27,390 nucleotides of DNA from positions 1-27,390 of IMG/VR virus record IMGVR_UViG_3300035670_001051; one strand, 5' to 3'. Position numbers and translations under genes: made by a program. Below, one piece after another: positions 20,632-27,390 of this stretch. Numbering within the stretch: the first letter of the stretch is position 1; the number at the start of each line of letters is the position of its first letter. Source of the stretch: a virus. The notes beneath the pieces are model-generated. The model saw only the letters and a list, made by a program, of their open reading frames with translations, was not told the DNA's origin and did no database searches.

Positions 20632-21290
20632 TAGATCATGATTTGGATTTTGTACGGATCTAGCAGATAGTGAAAGCCGAAACTCATTTCGCTTTGAATC
20701 GTTCCTGTAACAATGGCCTGCCTATTATCATAATACTGAGCAACCAACAACAGCGCAGCGTGCTTAATCGTTGCGGGCAGGATGGTATCAGGATCTACCG
20801 ACGTGGTACCAACAGGATTGAAACCCTCGGAGATTTCAACGATGTACTTAATTGAGTCATCGGTTATGCTTGTCGGCGTGTTTTCAAAAAAGATATTTCG
20901 CGAATAACTGCCCATTGGATCAGGCGACGCCAACCAATCGGCAGAATCAAAAGCAACAACCGCCTGCGAGTCGTTCACATAGCTCACCGAGTTAATAGCT
21001 AAACAGCGCGTGTTTAAGCGCAGATAATTTCCCGATGGTACATTCAGACCGTTCACAGGATTAACAAGCGCTGGCTGCCCTACAAATGAGTCGTAGCCAT
21101 ATTTTGCCGTCGCTTTCCTAATTGAGTACCCCAAATAATTACTGCAAGCATCCAAAGCCATAGCGATAAGGCCCGAAATATATGTATCATCTGAGGAACT
21201 TGTAACCCTCAAATGCGTTTTTGCATCTGCCAAACTGAGGTAATCAGTGGCGGCATTTGCGAAGGCGGTGTATCTACGGCTGACAAACAT
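20631..21290 (-). CDS. Head-tail connector (gp6-like adaptor)
   Basis: A 219-aa protein beginning MFVSRRYTAFANAATDYLSL, followed by ADAKTHLRVTSSSDDTYISG and LIAMALDACSNYLGYSI. The SLADAKTHLRV...DDTYISxLIxxALDxxxxYLG pattern is diagnostic of gp6/phiE125 gp8-type adaptor proteins. A long beta-rich insertion in the middle and a C-terminal AALLLVAQYYDNRQA helix fit the same family. It attaches below the portal ring. Confidence 0.88.
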   Translation of the reverse strand: MFVSRRYTAFANAATDYLSLADAKTHLRVTSSSDDTYISGLIAMALDACSNYLGYSIRKATAKYGYDSFVGQPALVNPVNGLNVPSGNYLRLNTRCLAINSVSYVNDSQAVVAFDSADWLASPDPMGSYSRNIFFENTPTSITDDSIKYIVEISEGFNPVGTTSVDPDTILPATIKHAALLLVAQYYDNRQAIVTGTIQSEMSFGFHYLLDPYKIQIMI

Positions 21291-21291
21291 T

Positions 21292-21489
21292 TTATTCTGC
21301 GTCTATTTCGGTTTCAGGGTTTACTGGCTTTGCCTTCTTTGGCTTGCTTGGGGTAAGCGCTGGAATCTCAACAGCAACGCCTGCCTCAATTAAGAGCATG
21401 GCCTGCTTGGTTTCCATAATCACTTCTTCGCCCGCGTTGTAACTTAGGTTAAATTGTCCTGTTGGGTTTGCAACAAACTTAATCTTCAT
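21292..21489 (-). CDS. Small head-region protein, 65 aa
   Basis: A 65-aa protein MKIKFVANPTGQFNLSYNAG with a short SH3-like strand pattern (EEVIMETKQAMLLIEAGVAV) and a basic/proline tail (PSKPKKAKPVNPETE). It lies between capsid and connector, where many phages encode a small protein with this same layout. One bp separates it from the connector. Function unknown; a capsid accessory role is possible. Confidence 0.75.
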   Translation of the reverse strand: MKIKFVANPTGQFNLSYNAGEEVIMETKQAMLLIEAGVAVEIPALTPSKPKKAKPVNPETEIDAE

Positions 21490-21495
21490 ATTGGC

Positions 21496-21550
21496 CCAGG
21501 GGCGATGCAGTCAAGATCACCCCTGGCACTCGGTCTTTAATGACTCCGAG
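21496..21550 (-). other. Two hairpins in the gap after the capsid gene
   Basis: The 72-bp gap between the capsid gene and the 65-aa gene holds CCAGGGG/CCCCTGG (21496-21502 with 21520-21526, 17-nt loop) and CTCGG/CCGAG (21529-21533 with 21546-21550). There is no T-tract on the minus strand, so they are not intrinsic terminators. They could stabilise or process the capsid message. GCAGTCAAG is also repeated at 21507-21515 and 21550-21558. Confidence 0.5.
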
Positions 21551-21561
21551 CAGTCAAGTTA

Positions 21562-22878
21562 TTAGGCCACGATGTCCTTACATACTGCGAAGGCAGTAGG
21601 CTGCAACAAGTTTACATCCATGTAAGAGTTAAGGATAACGTTGGTCAAACCAGCAGTAGCGCCGCTAAATGGATCTACGACTAATTCCATGCCGCCGCCC
21701 CATGAAGCCAAAGCGAGCTTGGAGAAATCACCAAAGATCATAGCAGACAAAGTGCTAGAAGTTCCTTTGCTCAAGTTGCTAGGTACCAAAGTAGAAGTGG
21801 CTACATTGTAACCGTTCAACTCAGCGCCACCGCTTGCCCAAATAAAGTTTCCTTCAACACCAGAAGCTTGGCGTGGGATAGTTTGCAAAGCAGCTTTTAC
21901 TTTAGGGTTAGTCAAGTAAGCAACACCTTCGCCGTTGGCGTTTTCTACAGCCTTCATCAAGTTAACAACATCAGCCCATACTGGAGCGATACCGTTAGCG
22001 TTGGTAGAGTTGCTAGATGCGCCACCTGCATAAGTAACGTTTACGTTGCTGTTTGCAATGATACCAGTAGGCTCGTTAGATCCACCGCCTTTGATAGCAG
22101 CAGTTTCCAAAGATTGAGCCATAGCATTTAACAACCAGTTACGCACGTAGGCGTCGATTGAGTTGCTAGATTGCAACATTAACTGATTTGATACCTGAAT
22201 GTAAGCGGCCAAACGCTTAGGGCTAAAAGTGATTTTAGAGAAGGCAGGGCTCTTTTCAGTAGCAGAACCGTTCTCAGTATTCCAACCAGCTGAAGGCACA
22301 GTACTAGCGGTAGGCATGTCAAGGTTACCAACCAAGCCAGACAACTGCTGCACGCCCAAACCGCGCAATACGGTGCGAGGCAACAATACATCGATAATTG
22401 AACCAACTGAGGTCTGCACGTTAACACCACCCTCAGAACCAGAAGTACCACCAGTGGCAGTCATGTCACGCTTGAATACTTCAGAAGGAATCTTTACAGA
22501 GTGAGCGCTTACGCTTACACCAGAACGCTGGAACTCTTCAGCGCCAATTTGAGAAAACTCACCTTCAACACCTTCGCGGCGTCCAGTAGTTGCCAAATTG
22601 ATTGCACGCTTAAAGCTGTACTCTCTAGCCATTTCTGACTTTTCTTTCTCCTCGCTGCGGCTAGCAACGTGGCCAGCGGCTTGAGCTGCCAAGTTCTGCA
22701 ACTTTTCCAAGGTTTCAACTTCAGCTTTAATGGCGCCCAAACGAGCCTCGATTTCAGCCAAACGGTTGGTTTCAGATTCTGCCATTGAGCGGGCTTCCTT
22801 CTCGATGGTGTTTTGCAAGGTAGACAACTCGCCGAGCAAGCGTCCACGCTCTTCTTTCAATGCTTTGATTTTATTCAT
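21562..22878 (-). CDS. Major capsid protein, HK97 fold
   Basis: A 438-aa protein. The first ~85 residues are a charged coiled coil (LKEERGRLLGELSTLQNTIE and EIEARLGAIKAEVETLEKLQ), the delta domain that acts as internal scaffold and is removed by the protease. The rest is an HK97-type capsid: SIIDVLLPRTVLRGLGVQQL, FSPKRLAAYIQVSNQLMLQS, then AIKGGGSNEPTGI and a C-terminal DVNLLQPTAFAVCKDI. It follows the protease gene with a 17-bp gap. Codon use is very regular, typical of a highly expressed gene. Confidence 0.95.
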   Translation of the reverse strand: MNKIKALKEERGRLLGELSTLQNTIEKEARSMAESETNRLAEIEARLGAIKAEVETLEKLQNLAAQAAGHVASRSEEKEKSEMAREYSFKRAINLATTGRREGVEGEFSQIGAEEFQRSGVSVSAHSVKIPSEVFKRDMTATGGTSGSEGGVNVQTSVGSIIDVLLPRTVLRGLGVQQLSGLVGNLDMPTASTVPSAGWNTENGSATEKSPAFSKITFSPKRLAAYIQVSNQLMLQSSNSIDAYVRNWLLNAMAQSLETAAIKGGGSNEPTGIIANSNVNVTYAGGASSNSTNANGIAPVWADVVNLMKAVENANGEGVAYLTNPKVKAALQTIPRQASGVEGNFIWASGGAELNGYNVATSTLVPSNLSKGTSSTLSAMIFGDFSKLALASWGGGMELVVDPFSGATAGLTNVILNSYMDVNLLQPTAFAVCKDIVA

Positions 22879-22895
22879 GATTTTGGTTTTTTGTT

Positions 22896-23507
22896 TTAAT
22901 AATTGTTGTATCTAGCCAGTGCCAACTTAATTACATCGGCAGCGGCTTGGCTTCTTTTTGCCTCTTCAATCTCGCGCTCCTGATCTCTCAAGGCCACAAC
23001 GCTGCGGGCGTCTGCCTCGGTGTCAGCGTATGCGGGGTAAGTTACTGGGCTAACATCGTACAAATCTTCGATGACTGTAATTGTGCGCTTGCCCATTGAT
23101 CCGTATTTTTCTGACTCGCTCCATATTTGCTCTTTGATAGTAAAAGCAAAACTGCTCTGTGTGATATCGCCGCGCATGATTGAACGCACAACGCTCATAT
23201 GCGTTGGGTTTTCATAATCAGGAACCCATGTGTACTCAAGATTGCCGTCAGCATTTACAAACACTTTGCAGGTGTCTGCCTTAGTGCGCCCTAGAATCAA
23301 TTCGGCCTCATGGTTAAATAGGCAGCGGATATCATACTCTTTGCTTAAAGCGTAGTCAAACGCCCCGGGAAGTATTACCTCTTCAAAATATCCTAGATCA
23401 GTGGCAGAGTTTACCACGGCAGCAATGCCGCCTATCTCCTTTGGCATGCCTTCGCCGTCTGCTCTAGTGTGGACGGTGCCCGTAAATGTGCGCCTTTCTT
23501 GTTTCAT
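22896..23507 (-). CDS. HK97-type prohead protease
   Basis: A 203-aa serine protease of the HK97 prohead family (peptidase U35/S78). Motifs: EEVILPGAF (46-50 region), FNHE with catalytic H66, ITQSSFAF with the catalytic serine at 118 or 119, and VSPVTYPAY. It cleaves the capsid delta domain during maturation. Its start overlaps the portal stop by one base. The C-terminal tail is helical and charged and may interact with the capsid. Confidence 0.94.
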   Translation of the reverse strand: MKQERRTFTGTVHTRADGEGMPKEIGGIAAVVNSATDLGYFEEVILPGAFDYALSKEYDIRCLFNHEAELILGRTKADTCKVFVNADGNLEYTWVPDYENPTHMSVVRSIMRGDITQSSFAFTIKEQIWSESEKYGSMGKRTITVIEDLYDVSPVTYPAYADTEADARSVVALRDQEREIEEAKRSQAAADVIKLALARYNNY

Positions 23508-24781
23508 TAGATTACTTCTGTGTTATTAGTTCCCTCTGGGTTGTTGTTTTTGTCTGCGGTGCTCATTAGTTGTGCAATCTTAGCATCCATGTAGGCGTCA
23601 ATTTTAGACGACGGCATTAAATTGGATTCGATTAAATACTCATCGCCACCATCAAAGCCGTTTGCATCTTCAAACATGCGCGCCTCATTTCTAGAAAGCC
23701 AACCGCCGCGGATGCCCTTGTTGTAATAATCTGCTCGCTCGTTGGCGCTGGCTCTCAACAGCGAATTAAAGTTAAATTTAAAGTAATAAGTTAACTTATC
23801 ATTTTCTGTTAACAGCTTGCGGGCCATTTCCTGCTCGATGTTAATGGCATAGGATGCCAATGTGCGTGCGTAAAAATCTTGGTACTCCTGCTCGACGCTG
23901 GATTTGATACCTTCCTTTGCGCCAATCATTGAGGCTGGTACCCCAAAAATGCGGGCGATTTCCTCAGCCGAAAACTTGCGGGTTTCCAAGTACTGCGCCT
24001 CCTCAGGGCTAAGGCTCAACTTTTCCATCTTGATGCCATTCGGCAGCACTGTGCTACGGCTTGCCCCGTCTATTACATCGTCTAGCGATTTCTTTAATGG
24101 CACTGCCTGCTCTGGTTTAATCTGCGCGTCCGATGTTAACAAGAATTTCAACACCCCATTTTTATAGACGCCTGCGCTCTGGCTAATTGCTGCCAAATCA
24201 ATGCCCAAGGTTTCGGCGTGCACCACAATAGGCGACAAACCTACAAGCGGATCATCACCACACAAGCCCTTAAAGTGCAACATATCTGCAGCAGGAATCA
24301 TGCCGGGGAATCCCTTGCGGTTTACTTTGTAGAATAGTTGGCCGTCCTGCATGATTGGCTGGACGTAATCAGGTGCAATCGGGTGCAACTCAATTCCCAA
24401 ATATCTGCTATCACGATTGATAAAAGCGTAGGCGTTGCCTTTGAGCGCCAAGTGGCTCACCATGTATTTGGTGAAGTCGTATTTTGTTTGGTATGCGTTT
24501 GGCTCGTTAACCAAGGCAGTAGCGTAATGTACTACAACCTGCTCGCGATTCTGGCCATCGTCTTTATACAACTTTAAAGATAGCCCTGCAATACCGTCCG
24601 CAATAACTCGGACGCACGCATGCACTGACGCAATAGATAAAGCCGTGCGGTCGTTAACGGCCTGCCCGCTTTTTGTTTGATATCCGAAAACATTCTGTAA
24701 AGTATTGATGAGCCAATCAGTTGGCTGCGCTAAACCGCTGCGCTTTTCCGTTCTTTTTGGCTGCCAAAATTTTAGATTCAT
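23507..24781 (-). CDS. Portal protein, HK97 family
   Basis: A 424-aa protein starting at the ATG at 24781 (MNLKFWQPKRTEKRSGLAQP); the frame opens three codons earlier at a TTG. Portal signatures include SIASVHACVRVIADGIAGLS, NAYAFINRD, the LETRKFSAEEIARIFGVPAS stretch and SSVEQEYQDFYARTLASYAI. It forms the dodecameric ring through which DNA enters the head and to which the connector binds. It is next to the protease, as in HK97. Confidence 0.95.
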   Translation of the reverse strand: MNLKFWQPKRTEKRSGLAQPTDWLINTLQNVFGYQTKSGQAVNDRTALSIASVHACVRVIADGIAGLSLKLYKDDGQNREQVVVHYATALVNEPNAYQTKYDFTKYMVSHLALKGNAYAFINRDSRYLGIELHPIAPDYVQPIMQDGQLFYKVNRKGFPGMIPAADMLHFKGLCGDDPLVGLSPIVVHAETLGIDLAAISQSAGVYKNGVLKFLLTSDAQIKPEQAVPLKKSLDDVIDGASRSTVLPNGIKMEKLSLSPEEAQYLETRKFSAEEIARIFGVPASMIGAKEGIKSSVEQEYQDFYARTLASYAINIEQEMARKLLTENDKLTYYFKFNFNSLLRASANERADYYNKGIRGGWLSRNEARMFEDANGFDGGDEYLIESNLMPSSKIDAYMDAKIAQLMSTADKNNNPEGTNNTEVI

Positions 24782-24826
24782 CGCCCGCAAATTACAACTA
24801 CCACAAATTACTCACGTTAACAAATG

Positions 24827-25012
24827 TCATTTATTCCGCCCCTGTGCCAACCACCTGCTGAGCGCTGCCCTGAACACGTCATAATTTTTGTAACGCCTTA
24901 CGCCAAATCTACCGAGGTACTTATCCTCGGTTGCATTGTAGGCATCCTCATAGGTCCGATATTTCGGGAGGTTGTTGTAATATTCTTGCATGTAGTCGTC
25001 TAGGAATTTCAT
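24827..25012 (-). CDS. Small protein between terminase and portal, 61 aa
   Basis: A 61-aa protein MKFLDDYMQEYYNNLPKYRT, followed by YEDAYNATEDKYLGRFGVRR and YKNYDVFRAALSRW. The YEDAYxxxEDxYxxRxGxRxYKNYxxFRxA pattern resembles a small protein I recall at this same place in Bacteroidota phages. It is coupled to the large terminase by ATGA and followed by a 45-bp gap. Function unknown; proximity suggests packaging or head assembly. Confidence 0.78.
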   Translation of the reverse strand: MKFLDDYMQEYYNNLPKYRTYEDAYNATEDKYLGRFGVRRYKNYDVFRAALSRWLAQGRNK

Positions 25013-26634
25013 AAGCTAACAAACCAAAAATCTGACTCCTTTTCTTTTGCGGCATCCTGCATGCAAGTGCCCAACGCCATAACTATCGAAACAGGCCCGT
25101 CGACCTTATCCCCGCTTTTGGCCTTGTCAATTTTAATATTTCCCGCAGGATCAGTGCGCAGCATAATGTTGGACATCATCCAACGGGTAACAGGATTCCC
25201 AGCGTGGCGCAGTTTCTTATCTTTTACCAAGCGCTCCAGTTCTTTAGTCGGCGCCGACATACTGACAAACCCCTGCCCAAAAGGAAACATTTGCAGCCCT
25301 TCATTTTGCAACTCAATAACCAACTGGCTAGAATTGAATCGGTCGAATGCGATATCCCTAATGTCGTACTGCTGAGCCAACGCAATAACCCGCGCCTTAA
25401 TAAACGAGTAGTCGGTTACGTTGCCATCGGTAAGCTCAATAAAACCATCCGCTGCCCATTGGCGAATCGAGGCGCCTGCTGCATCCTTACGTTTGTACGC
25501 CGTTTCCACTGGTAGCCAGTACCATGAGCGGATAGCATTGTATGCGGGGAAGTATAACGAGAAAGCGCAAAAGTCCCCCGTGCTTGCCAAATCCAAACCG
25601 CCATAGCACAACTCTCCCTCTAGCTCGTCCATCCCATCGCATGCTCTCCAGTCACTGTCTGAAATCCAAGTCATTGCCGTATCAGTCCAAACGTTGAGCA
25701 GTTTGGTTTTGAACTCAACCTCCTTGTGCACAAACTCTTTGGCCTCGGTCAATCCCTGCTCCAACTGCCTAGGGTTTACTGATATCCCCCAGTTTGGATT
25801 TGCCTTTGCCCATACTGCGGGATCAGTCCAATCGTCGCCCTCGTCTAGCGTGTAGATTACCGAGAATAGCGCATCGTCCTTTATGGCTCCACTCAACACA
25901 CCTGCGCAGTACTGCCTGTGTTTGTAGCATGGTGCCTCACGATTAAAGCCCGCCGTTGTAATGGTGAACAGCAACGGCTGCCGACGTGCCCCCATCGAGT
26001 TGCGAATAACATTATATAATTCATCATTGGGGTGCGCGTGGTATTCATCAATGCAACAGAAGTGCGCATTGAGTCCGTCCTGCTTGCCTGGATTCCATTC
26101 GAGCGGTTTGTAAATACTCTGCCCGTAAAGGATCCGCCGATTGTTAACAGAGTTGTTGACAGTCAACGCCTCGCTCAGCCAAGGCAGATTTTGGCAAACT
26201 CGCACCGACTCCCCGAACACCATCATGGCTTGGTCAAGTTTAGTAGCCGCGCTGTAAACCTGCGCCGCTGGCTCGTCGTCCGCGATTAGGCCGTAAAGCA
26301 TTAGGGCGCTAGAGAAAGTCGACTTTCCATTTTTCCGTGGGACCTCAACATAGGCCCGCGTGAAACGGCGACTACCATCCTCATTGAGAAACCCGAACAG
26401 ATTCCAAACAATGAATGCCTGCCATGGTTCCAACTCAAACGCCCTGCCAGCATATTCGCCCGTCGAATGCTCGAGCTGCTCTATAAACTCAATGGCATGC
26501 TGAGCGTAGGTTTCCGAAAACCCCCAACCCGCTGCACGATCTGCCACGTAACGAGCGACGGCATTGCGCACGTGTTCACAAACTGGCACTGCGCCAGATT
26601 GGACGTCGTCTATATATCTTTCGACCTTATGCAC
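25009..26634 (-). CDS. terL: Terminase large subunit
   Basis: A 541-aa packaging ATPase-nuclease of the Terminase_1 type. Walker A is VPRKNGKS (98-105), Walker B CCIDEYHAH (193-201, with the catalytic Glu in DEYH), a motif III TITTAGF (about 224-230), and the nuclease part starts at YGGLDLAST (D348), with a later IAFDRFNSSQL aspartate. I start at GTG 26634; an in-frame stop lies three codons upstream, and the 25-bp overlap with the preceding gene is acceptable. It packages DNA through the portal. Confidence 0.94.
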   Translation of the reverse strand: MHKVERYIDDVQSGAVPVCEHVRNAVARYVADRAAGWGFSETYAQHAIEFIEQLEHSTGEYAGRAFELEPWQAFIVWNLFGFLNEDGSRRFTRAYVEVPRKNGKSTFSSALMLYGLIADDEPAAQVYSAATKLDQAMMVFGESVRVCQNLPWLSEALTVNNSVNNRRILYGQSIYKPLEWNPGKQDGLNAHFCCIDEYHAHPNDELYNVIRNSMGARRQPLLFTITTAGFNREAPCYKHRQYCAGVLSGAIKDDALFSVIYTLDEGDDWTDPAVWAKANPNWGISVNPRQLEQGLTEAKEFVHKEVEFKTKLLNVWTDTAMTWISDSDWRACDGMDELEGELCYGGLDLASTGDFCAFSLYFPAYNAIRSWYWLPVETAYKRKDAAGASIRQWAADGFIELTDGNVTDYSFIKARVIALAQQYDIRDIAFDRFNSSQLVIELQNEGLQMFPFGQGFVSMSAPTKELERLVKDKKLRHAGNPVTRWMMSNIMLRTDPAGNIKIDKAKSGDKVDGPVSIVMALGTCMQDAAKEKESDFWFVSL

Positions 26635-26861
26635 TGACTTTCAAAAATAGCCAAGGCCTCTTGTGCGAGTTTGAGATTGCGGTAAATAAATGCCTCGTCC
26701 CATAAACCGAATTTCCCACAGGGACGGAATCCGCTGCCGTGGTCCATCGTGATAATGAACGCCTGCCCTTGTGGCTCAATTCTGTATTGCCTTCCCTTGT
26801 ACTCAACGTGGGCGGTTTCAAATGCTGCCTTGTGCACAGCTTTGCTAACTGTCTTTTTCAT
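26610..26861 (-). CDS. Hypothetical protein, 83 aa
   Basis: An 83-aa basic N-terminal protein MKKTVSKAVHKAAFETAHVE with a central beta segment (YKGRQYRIEPQGQAFIITMD) and a C-terminal helix AQEALAIFESQC. It sits between small and large terminase genes, starting 1 bp after the former and overlapping the latter by 25 bp. No known motif. Its position suggests a packaging accessory protein, which is inference. Confidence 0.68.
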   Translation of the reverse strand: MKKTVSKAVHKAAFETAHVEYKGRQYRIEPQGQAFIITMDHGSGFRPCGKFGLWDEAFIYRNLKLAQEALAIFESQCIRSKDI

Positions 26862-26862
26862 G

Positions 26863-27333
26863 TTATGCTGTTTTTGGTTTTTTCAATAGTTCCAATTTAC
26901 TAGCGGGCGCAACTTTGCCCGTTTCAATCTTGCCCCGAGCTGATGGCGTGATACCAAACAACTGCCCCATCTGCGTGGCTTGCTTTAATGCCTTGCTGCG
27001 CACATCGTACCAAGGAGAAACAACACGCTCGCCAAATCTGTTAACAACAACCTCGCCCTCCTTGTTGTTTATCTCGCAAGCTTTCTTATACAAACCCAAC
27101 TCATTGCAGTAACCAGCAACAAGCCCAAGGTCTGCGCCTGCCAGTAGGTTGTTATTTTTCAACTCTTTGCAGGTAATATCCCAGTACTCAAAGCCCAAAG
27201 CGTTTAAGTGAGCGGGTGGTTGTGGAACTCCAACACTCAGCTCGACCAACATAGGTTGCTCAAGGTTTCGGTCTGCGCGAAAAGTTCCCTCCAATTTTTT
27301 AATTTCGGTTGGTTTACGTGGCCTTCCTTTCAT
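26863..27333 (-). CDS. terS: Terminase small subunit, P27 family
   Basis: A 156-aa protein with the P27-family signature: MKGRPRKPTEIKKLEGTFRA, PPAHLNALGFEYWDITCKEL, then NNLLAGADLGLVAGYCNELG and a basic C-terminal tail. Members bind the packaging start site and bring the large subunit to DNA. The start is the ATG at 27331-27333, just after a TATATTTG element. It is the first gene of the late operon at this end of the window. Confidence 0.92.
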   Translation of the reverse strand: MKGRPRKPTEIKKLEGTFRADRNLEQPMLVELSVGVPQPPAHLNALGFEYWDITCKELKNNNLLAGADLGLVAGYCNELGLYKKACEINNKEGEVVVNRFGERVVSPWYDVRSKALKQATQMGQLFGITPSARGKIETGKVAPASKLELLKKPKTA

Positions 27334-27338
27334 TTTTA

Positions 27339-27365
27339 CAAATATACGTGAAAATTTGCAAATTT
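27339..27365 (-). promoter_or_regulatory. Late promoter-like element with ATTTGCAAAT palindrome before terS
   Basis: On the minus strand TATATTTG (27346-27339) lies 5 nt before the terS ATG. Twelve nt upstream is the perfect 14-bp palindrome AAATTTGCAAATTT (27352-27365), in place of a -33 TTG at normal spacing. Its 10-bp core ATTTGCAAAT is identical to the palindrome in the divergent control region at 7599-7608, so it may be a regulator-binding site controlling late genes. Confidence 0.55.
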
Positions 27366-27390
27366 ATTTTCGCCCATGTGTGAAGAAAAG

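Overview
This window looks like most or all of the genome of a small tailed phage (siphovirus with an HK97-type head) that infects a member of the Bacteroidota. Three things point to the host. The primase-helicase has the BT4734/VirE architecture typical of that phylum. Promoter-like TAnnTTTG elements (the Bacteroidota -7 consensus) lie just upstream of several transcription-unit starts. Several small proteins resemble families I remember from Bacteroidota phages; that memory was not checked against a database. No host chromosomal gene, integrase, transposase, CRISPR array or rRNA was seen.

Layout. Almost everything is on the minus strand, so genes are read from high to low coordinates. 27333 to 20311: packaging and head genes (small terminase, an 83-aa protein, large terminase, a 61-aa protein, portal, prohead protease, capsid, a 65-aa protein, head-tail connector, head closure). 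20311 to 11511: tail genes (HK97 gp10-like protein, tail tube, assembly chaperones G and G-T joined by a lambda-type -1 frameshift, DUF3168-like terminator, tape measure, a 794-aa tail-tip protein, a 92-aa protein, a 631-aa fibre or receptor-binding protein, and a 113-aa protein). 11511 to 9391: small membrane proteins, a holin-like protein, a heavily overlapping spanin-like pair, and an L,D-transpeptidase-fold enzyme, which together form a lysis module. 7612 to 9419: the only plus-strand operon, a RecE/RecT-like recombination cassette ending in a strong hairpin terminator. 7569 to 7178: a small HTH repressor, a tRNA-like RNA and a terminator on the minus strand. 7116 to 35: the leftward early/replication operon (three small membrane proteins, an HTH protein, a DnaA domain-IV-like protein, an SF2 helicase, an HNH nuclease, the primase-helicase, an 11-bp repeat cluster, a VRR-NUC nuclease and a second HNH protein).

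Topology. The HNH gene at 35-334 reads off the left end of the window, and the small terminase gene begins 57 bases from the right end on the same strand. HNH next to small terminase is a common phage order, so the window is probably a circular (or circularly permuted/terminally redundant) genome of about 27.4 kb cut at an arbitrary point. This is an inference.

Working model. The HTH protein sits in a 42-bp divergent control region whose palindrome ATTTGCAAAT recurs upstream of the small terminase. That would let one regulator touch both the recombination operon and the late operon. Replication would use the DnaA-like protein, the two helicases and the 11-bp repeat cluster as a candidate origin or activator site. 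Seven real or likely genes are shorter than 60 codons or use a start inside a longer open frame; they were placed by reading overlaps of the ATGA and TAATG type.
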